DNA of 64,000 nt, from NCBI GenBank assembly GCA_034670405.1, contig JAXDDX010000041.1:689001-753000 (forward strand), in the 5' to 3' direction. Source of the DNA: Hoplostethus atlanticus. Lineage: Eukaryota > Chordata > Actinopteri > Trachichthyiformes > Trachichthyidae. Within the stretch, counting starts at the first letter, position 1, and the number at the start of each line of letters is the position of its first letter. Below are positions 10,276 to 64,000 of the stretch, piece by piece. The position numbers and the translations under genes are program-made. The notes under the pieces were generated by a model that saw only the letters and a program-made list of their open reading frames with translations, did no database searches and was not told the DNA's origin.

Positions 10276-12470
10276 TCAGTTCACATGTGACTGCTGCCTG
10301 CTTGGGAGTGTTTTGTTCTTTTACGTGGAAACTGAATAAAAGACATCTGAGGCATTTTGAATGTGTTTTTATTGAAGCAACAAATAGAACGCACACCCTA
10401 CCCTATGAGGTACTGACTAACTAAATAAACTATGATGAAGTAAATAGAAGTTGCACTATTCTCTCCTTGGCAGTGATTTAATATGTTGAATCAAGGCTCC
10501 AGCCCAGAGCCTTCATCGGGGTGTGGCAAATTGACGTTGCATCACATGTATAAATAACCTATGGGTGCTTAAAACCAGGCGCATGTGTTTGCAATTAGGA
10601 AAGAAAAAAAAACATGATAACCATATATGTGTGCAATATACAAAATAATGCATGATTTAGGATAGGTTGAACTACAATAAATCACATTAAAATACAACAT
10701 AACAAATAGATGCACAAGATAAATGGCCTAAGGTCAAAGTCAACATTAATGTCACAGGGGGCCAGTGTGTTAAGGTGTGTTGATGTGCTTCAAGGATGAC
10801 AGTTTGAAACACGTTGCCAGAGGACACGTGTCATTTCTACACGTGACGGTACTGCGATGTTCTGCAATTCTGTTTTAGTTCTCTTTTACCAACGTGAGCC
10901 TTTGAGCAAGGACATGTCAGTAAATAGATCACTCCCTTGGCAGTGCATGAAATAGTGCCCTTGATTTTTACTGTCTTCCCTGTGCGTGGATGTTTCAATG
11001 AGTGATTTTCAATGAGTGAGTGACTTACACCAACCTGGATGGGGGCCAGCAGTAGCAGAAATTCTGCATTTTGCAGAAATTCTGCCTGCTGGGTCTGATG
11101 CTGATGAGGGTTAGTCTGATATCATATTATATATATTTGCTTATATATTGCTGTGTTGGCCAGATATGGGTCGATTTTGCCCATTGCTGCAAATTGAAAT
11201 ACACAGAATATCAGCACAATATATTGTCAGCTTTACTCTTAAAAACATCTGTATCGGCCTTCAAACACCCACACTGGTCGAACGCTAGTCTGATGTTTTA
11301 CAAAGTTTTTGGAAACAAACTTTTAATACATCTTAGACCACTCGGTGTGTTTACGTCTCTGCACAAGCACAGAAATTTTGTAGATCTCCCACACAAATCT
11401 CCCACCAAAACGCAGTTGGTTTCCCCAAGGATAAATGTGTGGGCGAGTGCACTTAACACCACAGTCCTCCGCATCGATTCATCCAGTATGCATTGCCTGA
11501 TATCGCTGTGTGGTAGCGGCGCATCTGGGCCTCAAGCCCAAAACAAGAACAGATCCATAGAGCAGAAGCCTAATCGCCCTCACTCATTAGAAATCATAAC
11601 AGGTTGAATGAAGCCAACTTTTTCCCCAGTGTCTTATTTCACTTTTGCATATACTTTAAGAATACAACAGTGTTGCCACAGTGTGATTTTGACAACGCTA
11701 TTTGGTGATGGCACAGTCATTCAGCTTCAATAAACATTTGCTGCTCTCTAGTGGTCATGTAGCACAAGTACAGACTACCATTAATTATTTATTGACCATG
11801 TATTTATATTCTAAGATATTATATTATATATTATAAGATACGATCAACAATTTAATTCATCATCTATAATGGATATATTCACAATATGTTCTTGAATGTG
11901 ACTCGTAGACAGAATGTGTTGTGCATGTGCAACTTTCAGAACTTTCTTTTACAGGCTTCATATTGAAAGATCATCATTAAAGAGTCTTCAATCCAATGAA
12001 TCACACTGTAAACAAAGAGAGTGGTGGAGAAACAGTGTCAACAGGAGTCACACTGCAGTCCTAGGTTGCTAAATTAACGGTTGACTGAAAGTCAATTTGC
12101 ATATGAGGGTCTTTTGACAGGCACAGAACACACAGTGCAGAGGCATGACATTACAACATGTAATGTTATCATATTTAAGCTTCTGTGTCTCTCTGCACCA
12201 TTGTGGACACTAAATTGTGGAATAATGAATAAGCCTATCCAGAATTCTGGGTCACAATGATCACATTTATTTAAATGTCATCAAGTCATCAAAACGATGG
12301 GAACGAGTGGTTTCCTTTAATCTGAACCATCTTTAGCTGGTGACAGGCAAGTTGTAATCTACCTAAAGGACTGCATCTCGTCCTTATTTCTGCACTGCAC
12401 TTTACTATTTCTATATCCGTTCTTTTAAACATTTTGCTTTCCCAGAGATTCTTTGCAAACTAACGCATAC
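10276..12470. other. Upstream intergenic DNA; dispersed repeat candidate at 11050-11610
   Basis: No host gene is supported. The part from about 11140 to 11480 contains gttggccagatatgggtcga and tgtatcggccttcaaacacc, wording seen in degenerate dispersed fish repeats. A 178-codon open frame at 11071-11607 overlaps it but shows no family motif. The remainder is AT-rich, with an AT-only patch near 11815-11840. Confidence 0.4.
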
Positions 12471-12563
12471 AATGAGAAAAGGACAGCGTATTTTCTTAGC
12501 TCACATCATGCGCTACAGCAGAGTGTTACCGGTGGGAAAGCCTTCAAATCAGAACGCCATTTC

Positions 12564-12597
12564 ATTGGCCAACGACAAAATGACTGAATCTAATTGG
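12564..12597 (-). promoter_or_regulatory. Pair of inverted CCAAT boxes upstream of drosha
   Basis: ATTGG occurs at 12564-12568 and 12593-12597, 29 bases apart, about 200 bases before the putative first splice donor. Paired CCAAT boxes bound by NF-Y at such distances are common in TATA-less housekeeping promoters, and no TATA box was seen nearby. Assignment to drosha is inferred from position. Confidence 0.4.
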
Positions 12598-12699
12598 TGC
12601 ATCCACGTTCGTCACCATTAGCATTCCGACTAGAAACACTCAACGTTAAAGCCTAAATGACTGTGGTGGGTGACTGTGTTGCATAGCCTCATACTATTA

Positions 12700-12796
12700 G
12701 CCCTGTTTGAGACAATACTAGAGAACTGCAGGTTGCTGCAACAGTGTCGCTTGAGGCTGATGCTCTTTTCTTCCTAGTGCTTGCTGTTTCTGGAAG
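12700..12796 (+). other. drosha: Putative noncoding exon 1 of drosha (5' UTR), left edge unknown
   Basis: A good donor (ctggaag|gtaagatc) ends this segment at 12796, and a good acceptor lies at 13318-13319, two bases before the drosha start codon. The intron then begins with gctagctagttagcc-type sequence often seen in first introns of fish genes. The start coordinate is arbitrary; the transcription start is not determined. Confidence 0.45.
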
Positions 12797-13319
12797 GTAA
12801 GATCCTGCATGCTAATAAAGTGGCTAGCTAGTTAGCCATGATATGCTAGCCAGTTGTCGCTAGCTTGATAACGATAGCTAACGTTAACTTTAGCTGGTAC
12901 TGTTAGCTGCAGGTAGCCAAAACATGGATAATGAGCCAGAGTGGCTGTGTTCTTTTCTTGCCGTACCTAGCTAACTAAATTCTATACTTCACTCAGTAAA
13001 GTGGCATATTTGCCTTTATGGTAAATGGTATCAAATGCAAATAGTTATCACATCATGAACATGTAGCTCCCGTCAATGTTATGCATGTGGTCACTGAATA
13101 ATGGGCAGCTGTTGCCAGAGACCGTTATACTATATAAATGTTGCTATATCACTAGCAATAGCTTAAATTGCATGTTCTTTAGCTGCGTCCGTCATTAAAT
13201 AACACATACTCACTATTTGTGGTATTATCAAGTCCAATTTAGTCAATTTCTGTCATGTTTCATTAGGGTTGGATGCAAGAGGATGTCAATTCTAACTGAC
13301 TATTCTGTCATGTCCACAG
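12797..13319 (+). other. drosha: drosha intron 1 (putative)
   Basis: It runs from the GT at 12797 to the AG at 13318-13319. It contains a run of TAGC/GTTA-type tetranucleotide motifs near 12820-12920, otherwise nothing recognised. Confidence 0.45.
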
Positions 13320-13321
13320 CC

Positions 13322-62204
<48,883 letters not shown>

Positions 62205-64000
62205 GTTGGTGGAGATATGTTGTATTATTGATGTTTATTGTGGCACGCTGCCTCTCATTAAAAAGCTTGCCGTCAAAACGCGGCACACACACGAACGCCA
62301 TCCTCTTCCCCTTTCAGCGTTTTTTCCTACCTGAATGTATGGCTGCTTTTTGTGGTGTGTTGCTAACAGAGCGAGCTTTGAACAGGGCAAGCTGCTAGTT
62401 GTGTTGCCTGAGGCTGAGTGAGTTCTGTACAGCGGTGTCGCAGGGCCCCCAGTCGTTCCCCACCAGTCCTCATTGTTCTGCTCCTCTGTCTGACTGCTAT
62501 CCATTTTGGTTGAAACCCTAATCCGCTCTTTCATTTACTCTCTTCCTCTTCACCATCGCTCCTTTCTCTCTCTCTCTCTCTCTCTCTGCTCTGTTGTCCT
62601 TTTTGCTTTGCATGATCTGCCCAGAAACATTGAACATGTCAACAGTGTTTGTTTGAAATTAGGATTTGGAAGAAGAGATCAAAGATGCCATAACAGGATT
62701 ACAGTCCTGAATCACATGGGGCCTCCAGGGAGCGTCAGGCATCCTCCTCTCTGATGTGTCTGAGGAGAAAGTGTGTCTTTGTGAGCGTGCCGAGGCTCAT
62801 CTTTAAGCACTTGATTCCCTGCGTGTCTCTGCGTGTGCGTGAGCGTTCACATGTCTGTCTCTGCGTTTTCATATGTACGTTTTTGCATATCCATGTTGGG
62901 CTCAAAATAACTTTCTGTTTAAGTGTGTGTGCATGTTTGTTTACTCCTTGTGTTTGCGTCCCCCCCCCCCCCCCCTTTTTTTTTTTTTTGATCCCCAAAT
63001 GCCTGAGATCCGCAGAGCGCCCGGCTGCCTGTGTTTTTGTTATGAGCTGAGTGTCGGTGCTTAGAATAAACCCATTGTATCCAGGGCTCTGTTTTCCCGG
63101 TGAGCTGCACAGTGGAAGCCCCAGTGGCAGCCACCGTGGTCAGGGTGGAGCCCCGGGGTCAGCCCTGCAAACCTCTGTGGTGAGGCTGGGGGGGGGGGTG
63201 GGTGGGTATGGGGGCGGGTCTGCAGTCTGCATGAGTAGTCATTAGCCGGTTCAGAGCCGCGGCCTCATTACCACACACTGAGGTTTCCTCTGGGTGGTCC
63301 CCTGCCAGCGGGGTGATGCCTATTAAATTCTGCCAACCTCTCGGTGTCTTGATGTTGTCATGGCCTTTAGCCCGAGATGGTACAACACTTTCACACAAGC
63401 AAAAAAAAATGTATCATTTATTGTTTTCTAATTGATAAAAGGGCCCGTCGCCATGCCCATGAGCACTGCCTCAAGGGTTACAAGGTATTTCTCCTCCCTG
63501 AGGCGAGGATGATAGCGGAGCTGCCGTAACGAGGGTATAGGTGGATGGCAGCGGCAGCTCGGCCTGGCACGGGTAGCTGTGCATACGCCGTCTTTGGCAT
63601 ACGCGCCTGCATTAGCCTCCCCCCCCCGCCGCCGCCCCGCCAATCCCTGTCCCTATGGAGCGCAGCCAAATGCTTCCTGCTCGACACGTACGGCTTTATG
63701 TCTTTTCCGTGTTTGCGCGATTCGCACCAGCGCATCGCCACCCCCGCCGCAGCAGCTCTCCACAATCATTTGCCGGAGTGTCATTTACGTCGAGGCTGAA
63801 TTTGGAAATCTCTCCTTTGGTTTGGAGCGGGAGGATACACGAGACCTCAGCTCTGATTCTGCTTTCTGTCTGGACTGGGCTGAAAGTGATGCTTTGAAGC
63901 CGTTTCAAAAGTGTGTTTTTTCTTCCTTCATAGGCCTTCGTACGCCCGCCCCCCCCCCCCCCCCTCTCTCTCTTCACTCTGTTTGAAGCCTTGCTGCCGG
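62205..64000 (+). other. drosha: drosha intron 24, 5' part only
   Basis: No further drosha exon is found to the window end: the residues expected next (LQEPNTDRQLIE and onward) are absent in all frames. Holds CT repeats (62569-62590), C and T runs (62960-62989), a G run (63190-63199) and C runs near 63950-63964. Confidence 0.85.

Noticed and set aside
11071..11607. 178-codon open frame upstream of drosha
   Set aside because: No recognisable domain, and it overlaps text typical of a decayed dispersed repeat, so a real gene is not supported.
13217..13321. Upstream in-frame extension of the drosha N-terminus
   Set aside because: The open frame runs through a good splice acceptor at 13318-13319, and the vertebrate protein starts with MSFH at 13322.
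62205..64000. Next drosha exon within the window
   Set aside because: Residues expected after HPLQ were searched for in all frames and not found, so the gene continues beyond base 64000.

Overview
The window is vertebrate genomic DNA, almost certainly from a teleost fish. It has long GT-AG introns, very abundant dinucleotide microsatellites, several Tc1/mariner and PIF/Harbinger transposons, and a tRNA-derived SINE with the typical fish tail. No bacterial-style gene organisation is present.

The only host gene I can support is drosha, the class 2 RNase III of the Microprocessor complex, on the + strand. A likely noncoding first exon ends at 12796. Twenty-three coding exons run from 13322 to 62204 and encode about 1,054 residues: the proline-rich and RS-rich N-terminus, the central zinc-binding domain, and most of RNase III domain a. 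The end of that domain, RNase III domain b and the dsRNA-binding domain lie beyond the right edge. All exon borders follow GT-AG and keep phase except exon 8 (18770-18857), which is one base too long. Read literally it shifts the frame and stops at 19090-19092.

Region 1-12500 is a graveyard of mobile DNA: a doubtful DNA-transposon tail (1-420), a hAT-like fragment (960-1260), and a nearly complete Harbinger element (1402-4650). In that Harbinger the Myb/SANT-like accessory gene is still open across eight exons, while the opposite-strand transposase is frameshifted. Then come a truncated second Harbinger (4655-5461), a non-LTR reverse transcriptase fragment, an internally deleted third Harbinger carrying a SINE (6598-7648), and a Tc1 element split by another insertion (8464-10275).

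The drosha introns hold four more Tc1-like elements (29521-30762, 33454-34985, 55507-56130, 58446-60178). The last is split by a 5'-truncated L1 with a clear 16-bp target duplication. They also hold long microsatellites, including (AG)88 at 60727-60902 and a 143-bp GT tract at 28953-29095, and several inverted repeats. The most notable of these is an 18-bp-stem hairpin at 23853-23898. I found no convincing new multi-gene system. The best leads are the exon 8 frameshift, the intact Harbinger accessory gene beside a dead transposase, and the intronic hairpin.
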